Assembly: GCA_024635605.1 (NCBI GenBank)
Contig: JAGXIR010000080.1
Span: 1-37,281 of the forward strand
Origin: Sunxiuqinia sp.
GTDB lineage: Bacteria; Bacteroidota; Bacteroidia; Bacteroidales; Prolixibacteraceae
DNA: 37,281 nucleotides
Reading direction: 5' to 3'
Shown here one piece after another: positions 9,514-18,337 of this stretch. Position 1 is the first letter of the stretch. Each line of letters opens with the position of its first letter. A program made the position numbers and the translations under genes. The notes under the pieces are model-generated. The model worked only from the letters and a program-made list of their open reading frames with translations. It did not search any database and was not told the DNA's origin.

Positions 9514-10983
9514 TCAACGTGTACTGTAATTGGGGGCTTCGCGCGTTACAGAGACATCGTGCGGATGACTTTCCTGTACACCAGAGGCGGTTATTTTGGT
9601 GAATTTGGCGTGCATTAATTCCTGAATGTCTTTTGCACCACAATACCCCATGCCAGCCTTCAATCCACCAATCAACTGATAAAGTACTTCATATAAGGTT
9701 CCTTTGTACGGAACCCGGGCGGTAATTCCCTCGGGAACCAGTTTTTTGATATCATTTTCATACTGAAAATAGCGATCTTTCGATCCGGCCTGCATGGCTT
9801 CAACAGAACCCATGCCCCGGTAAGATTTGAATTTGCGTCCCTGAAAGATGATGGTTTCGCCCGGCGATTCTTCCACACCGGCAAACAGCGATCCGGCCAT
9901 AATGGAATTGGCGCCGGCGGCAATCGCTTTCACAATATCGCCCGAATACCGGATGCCGCCATCAGCAATCAATGGAACATCGCTGTCTTTCAGGCTTTTT
10001 GCAACATCGTAAATTGCCGACAGTTGTGGAATTCCGACGCCAGCTACCACGCGGGTGGTGCAAATTGATCCGGGGCCAATCCCCACTTTTACAGCATCGG
10101 CACCGGCTAAAACCAAGTCGGTAGCCGCTTCGGCGGTGGCAATGTTTCCGGCAATAAAGTCAATCTCCGGGTATTTAGATTTAGCCTGACGCAAGGTTTC
10201 CAAAACACCTTTCGAATGTCCGTGGGCCGTGTCAATCACAATGGCATCAACCTGTGCTTTTACCAATTCATCAATCCGATCCATCGAATCAGAAGTTACA
10301 CCCACTCCAGCGGCAACACGCAAACGTCCTTTTTCATCTTTGCAAGCCCGAGGTTTATCCTTGGCCTTGGTAATATCTTTATATGTAACCAGGCCAATCA
10401 GCTTTTTGTGCTGATCAACGACCGGTAGTTTTTCAATTTTATATTTCTGAAGAATTTCCGCTGCTTTTTCCAAATCTGTTGATTCAGCGGTGTAAACCAG
10501 GTTTTCCGATGTCATGACTTCGGCAATCGGACGGTCCATGTTTTGTTCAAATCGCAGGTCGCGGTTGGTGACAATGCCAACCAGTATGTTATTGGAATCC
10601 ACCACCGGAATGCCTCCGATTTTGTATGTTCTCATGATTTCCAGTGCATGGTGAACCAGCTTTTCCCGTTCAATGGTAATGGGATTATAAATCATGCCAT
10701 TTTCGGCGCGTTTAACCGAAATCACCTGCCGGGCTTGCTCTTCAATGCTCATGTTTTTATGAATCACTCCAATACCTCCCTCACGGGCAATGGCGATGGC
10801 CATGGTCCATTCTGTTACGGTATCCATGGCTGCCGTAACAATGGGAGTATTTAATTTTATAGAGCGTGAAAATGAAGAACTCAAATCCACGTCATGGGGC
10901 AATACATCAGAATATGAGGGGATTAGCAAAACATCGTCAAATGTTAGTCCCTCTGAAACAATTTTATCTGTGTGAAACGACAT
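9514..10983 (-). CDS. guaB: Inosine-5'-monophosphate dehydrogenase
   Basis: [19 protein letters not shown] domains, [20 protein letters not shown] active-site loop, [10 protein letters not shown]. Confidence 0.98.
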   Translation of the reverse strand: MSFHTDKIVSEGLTFDDVLLIPSYSDVLPHDVDLSSSFSRSIKLNTPIVTAAMDTVTEWTMAIAIAREGGIGVIHKNMSIEEQARQVISVKRAENGMIYNPITIEREKLVHHALEIMRTYKIGGIPVVDSNNILVGIVTNRDLRFEQNMDRPIAEVMTSENLVYTAESTDLEKAAEILQKYKIEKLPVVDQHKKLIGLVTYKDITKAKDKPRACKDEKGRLRVAAGVGVTSDSMDRIDELVKAQVDAIVIDTAHGHSKGVLETLRQAKSKYPEIDFIAGNIATAEAATDLVLAGADAVKVGIGPGSICTTRVVAGVGIPQLSAIYDVAKSLKDSDVPLIADGGIRYSGDIVKAIAAGANSIMAGSLFAGVEESPGETIIFQGRKFKSYRGMGSVEAMQAGSKDRYFQYENDIKKLVPEGITARVPYKGTLYEVLYQLIGGLKAGMGYCGAKDIQELMHAKFTKITASGVQESHPHDVSVTREAPNYSTR

Positions 10984-11141
10984 GAAGCGGATTTTTTGAT
11001 TGAAATATAGGCCAAAACTACAAAAAATAACCGGATTAAGCTTTGGTTTTGGCGTTGCAAGTCTCCATTAAAAAAATTAAATTTCATTAAAATTTGTTAA
11101 GTTGAATCTGTTTTTATAATCATTGCAAAAAATTAGTTCGT

Positions 11142-13073
11142 TTGAGTGATTTTAAATCCATATTAACCCGCTACTGGGGCTATTCGGTGTTTCGTCCGTT
11201 GCAGGAAGAAATTATCCAGTCGATTGATGACGGGAATGATACGCTTGGCCTAATGCCAACCGGAGGAGGTAAATCCATTACGTTTCAGGTGTATTCACTT
11301 GCCAAACCAGGAATTTGCCTGGTCATCACGCCACTTATTTCGTTGATGAAGGACCAGGTTGAAAACCTGAACAAAAAGGGAATAAAAGCATTGGCTATTC
11401 ATTCGGGATTGAGCCAGCAGGAAATAAAAGGTGCTTTTGACAAAGCCAGCTGGGGCGACTATAAATTTTTGTATTTGTCGCCGGAACGTGTGAACACCGA
11501 GCGCTTTAAGGATCATCTGGCCAACATGGACATCAACCTGATTACCGTGGATGAGGCGCACTGTATTTCGCAGTGGGGCTATGATTTCAGGCCGAGTTAC
11601 CGGAAGATTACCGAACTTCGGAAGTTGCTGCCCGGCGTCCCGGTTTTGGCGCTTACAGCAACGGCAACCCGCGAAGTGGAAAAAGACATTCAGAAACAGC
11701 TTGATTTTAAAAAAGAGCATGTGCTTCGGAAAAGTTTTTTCCGCGACAATTTGATTTATATTGTGCGGGAACGCGAAGATAAAATGCAGTACTTGCTGCA
11801 ATCGGTTCAGCGGGCAAAAGGAACCGGAATTGTTTACGTACGGAGCCGCAAGTTGACCAAGGAAATCAGTGAGTATTTGCGGAAGAATAAAATTTCGGCT
11901 GATTATTACCATGCTGGTTTGAGCAGCTTGAGCCGGGAAAAGAAGCAGGACGACTGGAAATCGGGCAAAACACGGGTGATTGTTGCAACGAACGCGTTTG
12001 GGATGGGAATTGATAAGGCGAATGTCCGTTTCGTGATCCATTACGGGCCGGCTGATTCGCCCGAAGCTTATTTTCAGGAAGCGGGCAGGGCAGGGCGCGA
12101 CGGAAACAAAGCCTATGCTGTGCTGATTTATGGCAAGTCGGATGTGCTGGCACTGAAGAAGTATGTCGAAAAATCATTTCCCGAAATCGAGGTCATTAAA
12201 AATGTTTACCAGGCCCTTTGCAACACTTTTCAGCTGGCTGTTGGCTATGGAAAGAATCAAACCAAAGATTTTAATTTGGGTGATTTTGCATCGAAATATA
12301 CCATGCAGATTCAACTAATTTACAGCAGCATCAAGATTTTACAACGCGAAGGTTACCTGGAATTAACGGATGAATCTGACAATCCTTCGCGGCTGATTTT
12401 TATTGTTGGGCGCGATGATTTATACAAATTTCAGGTGGCCAATTCGAGCTTTGATGGATTTATCAAATTGCTGCTTCGTTCCTATTCCGGCCTGTTTTCT
12501 GATTATGTGCCAATTAATGAGGATCTGTTGGCCAAACGTGCCGGGCTTAAAATTGATGTTGTGTTCAGGTTTCTGAATCATTTGAATTCCCATAAGATTA
12601 TTCACTATATCCCCAGGAAAAATACGCCCTACATTTATTTCCCAAAAGAGCGAATTGATATCAGTCGGTTAAAAATATCAAAGGAACATTATGCCGACCG
12701 GAAGCACGATTATCAGAAAAGGGTGGACGCAATGATTCATTATTCAACTCAAAAGCTGAAATGTCGAAGCCAGGTGTTGCTGCACTATTTTGGTGAGGAT
12801 GAGTCGGTTCGCTGTGGAAATTGTGATGTCTGTTTGGAGCGAAATGAGCTGGGATTAAGCAAGCTGGAGTTTGATCGACTGGCCGGTGAGATCAGGGAGA
12901 ACCTGAAGGAAGCTTGCTCGTTTGATGAATTGATTATGAAATTGAAAGGTAATGAAGACTTGAAAATAAAGGTTATTCGTTGGTTGATGGACAATGGAAA
13001 AATTGTTCGGCGCATTGATAATAAGTTGGAATGGAAGCGAAATGAGCAGGCAAATGGCGCAAAACCCAACTGA
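11142..13073 (+). CDS. recQ: ATP-dependent DNA helicase RecQ (TTG start)
   Basis: FRPLQEEIIQSIDDGNDTLGLMPTGGGKSITFQ, DEAHCISQWGYDFRPSY, ATNAFGMGIDKANVRFVIHY, QEAGRAGRDG, CGNCDVC zinc-binding motif. Confidence 0.96.
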   Translation: MSDFKSILTRYWGYSVFRPLQEEIIQSIDDGNDTLGLMPTGGGKSITFQVYSLAKPGICLVITPLISLMKDQVENLNKKGIKALAIHSGLSQQEIKGAFDKASWGDYKFLYLSPERVNTERFKDHLANMDINLITVDEAHCISQWGYDFRPSYRKITELRKLLPGVPVLALTATATREVEKDIQKQLDFKKEHVLRKSFFRDNLIYIVREREDKMQYLLQSVQRAKGTGIVYVRSRKLTKEISEYLRKNKISADYYHAGLSSLSREKKQDDWKSGKTRVIVATNAFGMGIDKANVRFVIHYGPADSPEAYFQEAGRAGRDGNKAYAVLIYGKSDVLALKKYVEKSFPEIEVIKNVYQALCNTFQLAVGYGKNQTKDFNLGDFASKYTMQIQLIYSSIKILQREGYLELTDESDNPSRLIFIVGRDDLYKFQVANSSFDGFIKLLLRSYSGLFSDYVPINEDLLAKRAGLKIDVVFRFLNHLNSHKIIHYIPRKNTPYIYFPKERIDISRLKISKEHYADRKHDYQKRVDAMIHYSTQKLKCRSQVLLHYFGEDESVRCGNCDVCLERNELGLSKLEFDRLAGEIRENLKEACSFDELIMKLKGNEDLKIKVIRWLMDNGKIVRRIDNKLEWKRNEQANGAKPN

Positions 13074-13109
13074 AACGGAAAATCTTATTATTTTTGCAGG
13101 ATTAATTGT

Positions 13110-13745
13110 ATGACTATGACCGGGAAAAGTTTAAATCCTATTGTTTATTCAAAAAATGTAATTGAGTTTGTTACTGTAGCCAATGAGTACTGTAGCTTTT
13201 TGGAAGCAGCCAGCACACTGACTACGCGGGTTTTTCTGAATAAAGTTCAAAAAATTCTGCCTTTGCTTTACCTGAAAACTTCGGTGTTGCCGGAGGTGGA
13301 AAGCTACGAAGAAATGGGACTTGAGAAATTTGTCAGCGAGGTAGATTATAATTTTCTTCAGCAGAAGGTGATGAACTTGTTGGGTGAATACGATGATTTT
13401 CAGGAAGTGTTTGATGCTGAAATGCAATTTAGCGATGGGCCTTTGACTGCGAGTATTTCAGAATGTTTAGCCGATATTTACCAGGATTTGAAGGATTTTT
13501 TGATGTCGTACCGAACCGGCGATGAGCTGGTTATGCAAGAAGCTTTGTGGGCGTGCATGGATAATTTTAAAAACTTTTGGGGACAACGCCTGGTTAATTC
13601 GCTGCGGGCTGTTCATTCGCTTGTTTATAGCGACAATGATTTGGATGCCCAAGTGAAGCCGGTAGCTGGAAATGAGGATGAAGGAGACGAGGGAAACAAT
13701 AAACCGGATTGGCTCAATCAATTATTTAAGAATCAGGGAGAATAG
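13110..13745 (+). CDS. DUF5063-like protein
   Basis: 211 aa ORF with codon usage consistent with its neighbours; sits directly upstream of the 3'-5' exonuclease. A TATTTTTG box precedes it. Family name from recollection. Confidence 0.75.
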   Translation: MTMTGKSLNPIVYSKNVIEFVTVANEYCSFLEAASTLTTRVFLNKVQKILPLLYLKTSVLPEVESYEEMGLEKFVSEVDYNFLQQKVMNLLGEYDDFQEVFDAEMQFSDGPLTASISECLADIYQDLKDFLMSYRTGDELVMQEALWACMDNFKNFWGQRLVNSLRAVHSLVYSDNDLDAQVKPVAGNEDEGDEGNNKPDWLNQLFKNQGE

Positions 13746-13747
13746 AT

Positions 13748-14326
13748 ATGTTTATAGAAAGTATTACAAAAGAAGCACTGGCCAATTTGCCTTTACATGC
13801 CTTTGACGGGGAGATTTTTTTGGTTGAAAATGAAGAACAGCTGAAAACAGCCATCGACTATCTGAAAAATCAGGAGGTGCTTGGTTTTGATACCGAAACA
13901 AAGCCTTCCTTTAAGCGCGGACAGATTCATCAGGTGGCTTTATTGCAGCTGTCAACCTGTGACAAAGCTTTTATTATCAGAATCAGTAAAATTGGATTAC
14001 CCAACATGCTGAAAGATATTCTGGCTGATGAAAACATTACCAAGGTTGGTGTGGCCATTCGCGATGATATCAAAGCCTTACAAAAGATCAACCGGTTCAC
14101 TCCACGTGGCTTTATTGAACTGCAGGACGAGGTAAAAGATTATGGTATTCAGGACTTTAGTCTGAAGAAAATTACCGGTATCGTGCTGGGTTTCCGCATC
14201 TCAAAATCGCAGCGCCTGTCCAATTGGGAAGCCGATCAATTAACAGAAGCTCAACTGAGTTATGCAGCTACCGACGCATGGGTTTCCTGTGAGATATTTA
14301 ATTCGCTAATTACGGCACAATCATGA
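13748..14326 (+). CDS. 3'-5' exonuclease, RNase D/WRN-like DEDD family
   Basis: EVLGFDTETKPSF (ExoI), GVAIRDDIKAL (ExoII), QLSYAATDAWVSCEIF (ExoIII). Confidence 0.9.
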   Translation: MFIESITKEALANLPLHAFDGEIFLVENEEQLKTAIDYLKNQEVLGFDTETKPSFKRGQIHQVALLQLSTCDKAFIIRISKIGLPNMLKDILADENITKVGVAIRDDIKALQKINRFTPRGFIELQDEVKDYGIQDFSLKKITGIVLGFRISKSQRLSNWEADQLTEAQLSYAATDAWVSCEIFNSLITAQS

Positions 14327-15507
14327 CCTTACCAATCGTTACACTGAAACCTGGGAAAGAACAATCGCTCAACCGTTTTCATCCCTGGATTTTTTCAGGT
14401 GCCATCAATTTTGTTAGTCAGGAACTTGAAGAAGGCGAATTGGTCCGCGTGGTTTCCAGCAGGCAGGATTTTCTGGCTATTGGCCATTACCAAATAGGTT
14501 CCATTGCCGTTCGTATTATTACTTTTGAAGACACCACGATCGATTCTGATTTCTGGGAGAAAAAACTTCTGGTAGCGCTCAATTTGCGCCGGGCTCTTGG
14601 GTTGCCTGGAAGTGAGCAGACCAATGTTTTTCGATTGATACATGGCGAGGGTGATGGGATGCCAGGATTAATCGTTGATTTTTATAATGGCACGGCAGTG
14701 TACCAGGCCCATTCGGTGGGTATGTATCATATCCGGCATGAGTTGGCTAAAGTTCTAAAGAAGTTGATGGGCGACTCGTTGGTTGCTGTTTACGATAAGA
14801 GTGACAAAACGCTTCCTTTTAAAGCTGATATTCAGCCTGAAAATGGTTATCTGCTTGGAAATTCAGAACCTTGTATTGTTCAGGAATATGGTCTTTCGTA
14901 TCAGGTGGATTGGGTTCAAGGGCAGAAAACCGGCTTTTTCATCGATCAGCGGGAAAACCGAAAGTTGGTTGAGCAATTTGCTATGGGGCGTGATGTGCTG
15001 AATATGTTTTGTTATAGTGGGGGCTTTTCGTTTTTTGCCATGCAGGGTGGCGCTAATTTGGTGCATTCGGTTGATTCATCGGCAAAAGCAATTGAGCTGA
15101 CCAATCAAAACGTAGCCCTGAATTTTAGAGACGATCAGCGGCACGAGGCTTTTGCTGCTGACGCATTCGATTTTATGCGCGATATGAAAAATCGCTATGA
15201 CCTGATTATTCTTGATCCACCGGCATTTGCCAAGCACCGCGGAGCCTTGCGACAGGCACTTCAGGCATATAAACGGCTGAACGCGAAAGCTTTTGAGCAG
15301 ATTCGGCCAGGTGGCATTTTATTTACTTTCAGTTGTTCGCAGGTTGTTAGTAAGGATCAATTCAGGGAGGCAGTCTTCTCCGGAGCCGCAATCTCCGGGC
15401 GGAAGGTGCGTATTTTACACCAGCTTCACCAGCCGGCAGATCACCCGGTCAATATTTACCATCCCGAAGGAGAATATCTGAAAGGTTTGGTTTTATACAT
15501 TGATTAA
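14323..15507 (+). CDS. Class I SAM-dependent rRNA methyltransferase (RlmI-like, PUA domain)
   Basis: HPWIFSGAI PUA start, GQKTGFFIDQRENR, VLNMFCYSGGFSFFAMQGGA, YDLIILDPPAFAK, FSCSQVV. Confidence 0.93.
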   Translation: MTLPIVTLKPGKEQSLNRFHPWIFSGAINFVSQELEEGELVRVVSSRQDFLAIGHYQIGSIAVRIITFEDTTIDSDFWEKKLLVALNLRRALGLPGSEQTNVFRLIHGEGDGMPGLIVDFYNGTAVYQAHSVGMYHIRHELAKVLKKLMGDSLVAVYDKSDKTLPFKADIQPENGYLLGNSEPCIVQEYGLSYQVDWVQGQKTGFFIDQRENRKLVEQFAMGRDVLNMFCYSGGFSFFAMQGGANLVHSVDSSAKAIELTNQNVALNFRDDQRHEAFAADAFDFMRDMKNRYDLIILDPPAFAKHRGALRQALQAYKRLNAKAFEQIRPGGILFTFSCSQVVSKDQFREAVFSGAAISGRKVRILHQLHQPADHPVNIYHPEGEYLKGLVLYID

Positions 15508-15588
15508 CTGAGATATACTCACTAACCAGTTTGCATGTTCTTCACATAAATAAACAGTTAAAAAAACTTGTAGATTCAGAACAATACT

Positions 15589-15596
15589 TATTTTTG
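15589..15596 (+). promoter_or_regulatory. Candidate Bacteroidetes -7 box (TATTTTTG), distal promoter of the RRM gene
   Basis: Matches TAnnTTTG; a CTTG at 15567-15570 lies 18 nt upstream. Confidence 0.45.
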
Positions 15597-15654
15597 TATA
15601 TAGTATGGTTGAGAATTGGAAGTTTTTGAGATAGAATCAAGCCTTTTCCCATAA

Positions 15655-15672
15655 AATGAATTCAAATTCATT
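15655..15672. repeat. Inverted repeat AATGAATT-CA-AATTCATT in the putative 5' UTR of the RRM gene
   Basis: Perfect 8-bp arms, 2-nt spacer. Confidence 0.6.
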
Positions 15673-15823
15673 CCCAACTGTCAACGTTATTTTATGTATT
15701 GTGGGTGGGGCTAAATTTGCTCGGTTTCGGTGATCATTTTATTTATAAAATTCAATTTTCCGGTCCACATTTTTTGCTCCGCCAGTTATGTTTTTATTCA
15801 TTTCTAATTTTTATTCTTAAATT

Positions 15824-16096
15824 ATGAACATTTACGTAGGTAACCTGGACTACAATCTTCAGGAAGATGCACTGGGTGAAATTTTTGCAGAGTACGGAGA
15901 AGTTGTTTCCGTAAAAATCGTAAAGGACCGTGAAACTGGTAGAGCTAAAGGTTTTGGCTTTGTTGAAATGGCCGTTGAAGCAGAAGGTGACAAGGCTGTT
16001 ACTGAACTGGATGGAGCTGAACTCAATGGAAGGAATATAAAAGTTAATAAAGCCCGGCCCCGACCGGAAAGATCTCCGAGAAGAGATCGCTATTAA
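15824..16096 (+). CDS. RNA-binding protein with one RRM domain
   Basis: MNIYVGNLDYNLQE (RNP2) and GRAKGFGFVEM (RNP1), basic C-terminus RPRPERSPRRDRY. Confidence 0.96.
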   Translation: MNIYVGNLDYNLQEDALGEIFAEYGEVVSVKIVKDRETGRAKGFGFVEMAVEAEGDKAVTELDGAELNGRNIKVNKARPRPERSPRRDRY

Positions 16097-16128
16097 TTTC
16101 GTGGCTTTTATATTGTGCTAAAAATATT

Positions 16129-16161
16129 GGTTCGTCCGGGTAATCCCAGACGAACCTTTTT
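16129..16161 (+). terminator. Intrinsic terminator downstream of the RRM gene
   Basis: GGTTCGTC...GGG-TAAT-CCC...GACGAACC followed by TTTTT. Confidence 0.85.
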
Positions 16162-16163
16162 GT

Positions 16164-16610
16164 TTAGAAACTATCAGCAAGTGAGGCACAAACCTGTTCC
16201 AAAAAAAGTTGATCATCGTTTGAAAACGGGGCAGGAGAGTGGCTGTCGATATCCAGCTCGGCAATAAATTCACCATGTCGCAATACCGGGACAACAATTT
16301 CAGACTGGACATCCAAACTACAGGCAATGTAGTTGTCCTCCTGGCTAACGTCCTGTACAATGATGGTTTGCTTTTTTTCGGCCACCTGACCGCAAACTCC
16401 TTTGCCAATGGGGATCCGGGTATGGTCGGTTGGTTTACCAACATAGTCGCCAAGCTGCAATACTCCGTCCTTCAACAGGTAAAACCCAACCCAGTCATAG
16501 TGGTAAATCTTATCTTTCAATAATTGACAGATTTGCAACTGCATATTGTCCGGCCTGTCTGCTATCAGTTTTTCAATTTCGGCTAAAACGCCTGGAAAGT
16601 CGGCTTTCAT
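16164..16610 (-). CDS. GAF-domain protein related to free methionine-(R)-sulfoxide reductase (fRMsr/MsrC)
   Basis: YDWVGFYLL, RIPIGKGVCGQVA, IACSLDVQSEIVVPV, AELDIDSH match the fRMsr family layout. Confidence 0.85.
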   Translation of the reverse strand: MKADFPGVLAEIEKLIADRPDNMQLQICQLLKDKIYHYDWVGFYLLKDGVLQLGDYVGKPTDHTRIPIGKGVCGQVAEKKQTIIVQDVSQEDNYIACSLDVQSEIVVPVLRHGEFIAELDIDSHSPAPFSNDDQLFLEQVCASLADSF

Positions 16611-16648
16611 TTCCTCGATTTTTAAAATGATTTCATGCTAAGGATCAA

Positions 16649-17116
16649 CTATCTGATTACCATTTGATTTTCATGCGTAATTTTCTCGCAATATCTACAT
16701 TTTAAGGTAATCGGCTCTTTTGAAATTACCGAAAATGAAGTTGTTATCGGTTCCGCGTTGGTGATGCATTTGGGGTTAAAGCATTTAACAATGCCAACCA
16801 CCCGGTCGGGAACCTCGACTACTTTTTTTTCCACCACTTCATAGTCGCGGATAATATTCAGTTTTGCATGAGGAGCAATCAGCGCGATTCGGTTGATGTC
16901 ATCATTTTCGAAAAACTGGTTTGATACTTTAATGATAGCTTTATTTGTGAGTTTCCCGCTGTCGAGGTTGGTTCCAAACGTGATCATATTGGTTGTTTTA
17001 TCCAATTCGAGGATTGAAATCACATCGAATAAACTCTCTGAAGGAATGTGGTCAATCACTGTACCTTCGCTAATGGCACTTACCTTCAGTTTTAATTTCT
17101 TTTTATGCTCTTTCAT
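16649..17116 (-). CDS. pyrI: Aspartate carbamoyltransferase regulatory subunit
   Basis: [18 protein letters not shown]...[14 protein letters not shown]...KCRYCEK: PyrI with its four-Cys zinc site. Confidence 0.96.
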   Translation of the reverse strand: MKEHKKKLKLKVSAISEGTVIDHIPSESLFDVISILELDKTTNMITFGTNLDSGKLTNKAIIKVSNQFFENDDINRIALIAPHAKLNIIRDYEVVEKKVVEVPDRVVGIVKCFNPKCITNAEPITTSFSVISKEPITLKCRYCEKITHENQMVIR

Positions 17117-17121
17117 AGCGG

Positions 17122-18033
17122 TTATTTTAAGTTTAGTGCATGAGAAATAATTGCTTCGCGCGCGAATACCCCGTTACGAGCCTGTTGGAAGTAATAGGCT
17201 TTTTCATTTTGATCTACGTCGGTGGCAATTTCATTGACCCGTGGGAGGGGGTGCAGAATGCGCATATTTGGTTTGGTATTTTTCAGCATGCTGTTTCTCA
17301 GGATGTAGACATTTTTAACTTTTTCGTATTCCATGGGATCGGAGAACCGTTCTTTTTGTACGCGGGTCATGTACACAATGTCCGCCTCGGAAATGATATT
17401 TGTAAACTCCAGGTGTTCGAAGAAGCGGATGCCTTTTTCGCGCAGGTAGATTTTGTATTCCTCAGGCATTTGCAGTTCTTCGGGTGCAATGAAGTTGAAA
17501 ATTGGGTTTTCAAATTGCGACAAGGCCATCAAAAGCGAGTGCACCGTGCGTCCATAACGGAGATCTCCGACCATGAAAATATTCAGGTTGTCGAATGTCT
17601 TCTGGGTTTTCAAAATAGAATACATGTCCAGCAAGGTTTGGGTTGGATGCTGGTTGGCTCCGTCGCCGGCATTGATAACCGGTACCGAAGAAACTTCGGC
17701 AGCATAGCGGGCACTTCCTTCCAGCGGGTGACGCATCACAATCAGATCGGCGTATTGCGACACCATTCGGATCGTATCGTGCAGTGTTTCTCCTTTTGAT
17801 ACACTGGAAGAGCCAGAGTCGGAAAAGCCAACAATACGACCGCCCATACGGTTGATAGCAGTCTCAAAGCTCAACCGGGTCCGGGTTGATGGCTCGAAAA
17901 ACAGCGAGGCTACCACTTTCCCTTCCAGTAATGTCTGATTCGGATTTTCTTCAAAATCAGCAGCCATATCCATTATTCGCAGGTAGTCTTCCTTCGAATA
18001 ATCCATGATGGAAATTAAATCTTTTTTACTCAT
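17122..18033 (-). CDS. pyrB: Aspartate carbamoyltransferase catalytic subunit
   Basis: [79 protein letters not shown]. Confidence 0.98.
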   Translation of the reverse strand: MSKKDLISIMDYSKEDYLRIMDMAADFEENPNQTLLEGKVVASLFFEPSTRTRLSFETAINRMGGRIVGFSDSGSSSVSKGETLHDTIRMVSQYADLIVMRHPLEGSARYAAEVSSVPVINAGDGANQHPTQTLLDMYSILKTQKTFDNLNIFMVGDLRYGRTVHSLLMALSQFENPIFNFIAPEELQMPEEYKIYLREKGIRFFEHLEFTNIISEADIVYMTRVQKERFSDPMEYEKVKNVYILRNSMLKNTKPNMRILHPLPRVNEIATDVDQNEKAYYFQQARNGVFAREAIISHALNLK

Positions 18034-18059
18034 ATGGTCTCTTTCATTTAGATGGTTTC

Positions 18060-18099
18060 AAAAAAAAAACCAACAGGATTAAAAATCACTGTTGGTTTT
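18060..18099 (-). terminator. Intrinsic terminator (putative attenuator) in the pyrB leader
   Basis: Minus strand AAAACCAACAG-TGATTTTTAATC-CTGTTGGTTTT running into a T-tract; 11-bp perfect stem; U-tract ends 26 nt before the pyrB ATG. Confidence 0.88.
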
Positions 18100-18253
18100 C
18101 ACTATCCGGATAATATGCCGGTAATAAACTAATTTGCTGAGCTTGATAATGTCCCTTAACGTTTTTGACAGAGCGTTTAAATAAAGGGAAAAAATTTGTC
18201 GGGTGATCCTGATCACCAGTTGGGAAATTATATCGAACGTTTAAACGCCTCAT
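18086..18253 (-). CDS. Putative pyrBI leader peptide (55 aa), below the ORF-track length cutoff
   Basis: Manual minus-strand translation: MRRLNVRYNFPTGDQDHPTNFFPLFKRSVKNVKGHYQAQQISLLPAYYPDSENQQ*. The last coding triplets form the 5' arm of the terminator stem. Confidence 0.45.
   Translation of the reverse strand: MRRLNVRYNFPTGDQDHPTNFFPLFKRSVKNVKGHYQAQQISLLPAYYPDSENQQ
18202..18217 (-). other. Candidate RNAP pause hairpin preceding a U6 tract in the pyrB leader
   Basis: mRNA sense GGUGAUC-AG-GAUCACC then CGACAAAUUUUUUCCCUUU. Confidence 0.5.
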
Positions 18254-18260
18254 CAAAATT

Positions 18261-18268
18261 CAAAATTA
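18261..18268 (-). promoter_or_regulatory. Candidate -7 box TAATTTTG for pyrBI
   Basis: Exact TAnnTTTG match on the minus strand; no clear -33 TTTG at the usual spacing. Confidence 0.35.
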
Positions 18269-18337
18269 AATCATTTGTTCCTTGTTAAGTGATAATTGGC
18301 TGCAGGTTTTATTACCGATTTATTAACAAAGCAGGCA

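Noticed and set aside
11295-12041. 248-aa minus-strand ORF antisense to recQ
   Set aside because: Lies entirely inside a convincing recQ frame; its protein has no recognisable domain and is a by-product of codon bias.
17140-17799. 219-aa plus-strand ORF antisense to pyrB
   Set aside because: Overlaps the unambiguous pyrB CDS; no domain signature.
18060-18099. Terminator as a simple 3' end for the YigZ gene
   Set aside because: It lies about 240 nt past the yigZ stop and directly abuts pyrB, with no space for a downstream promoter; attenuation is the better reading, although read-through from yigZ into the leader remains possible.
18034-18337. PyrR-binding type (Bacillus-like) attenuator
   Set aside because: I could not recognise the PyrR anti-antiterminator consensus, and no pyrR gene is in the window; the leader-peptide/U-tract layout fits better.
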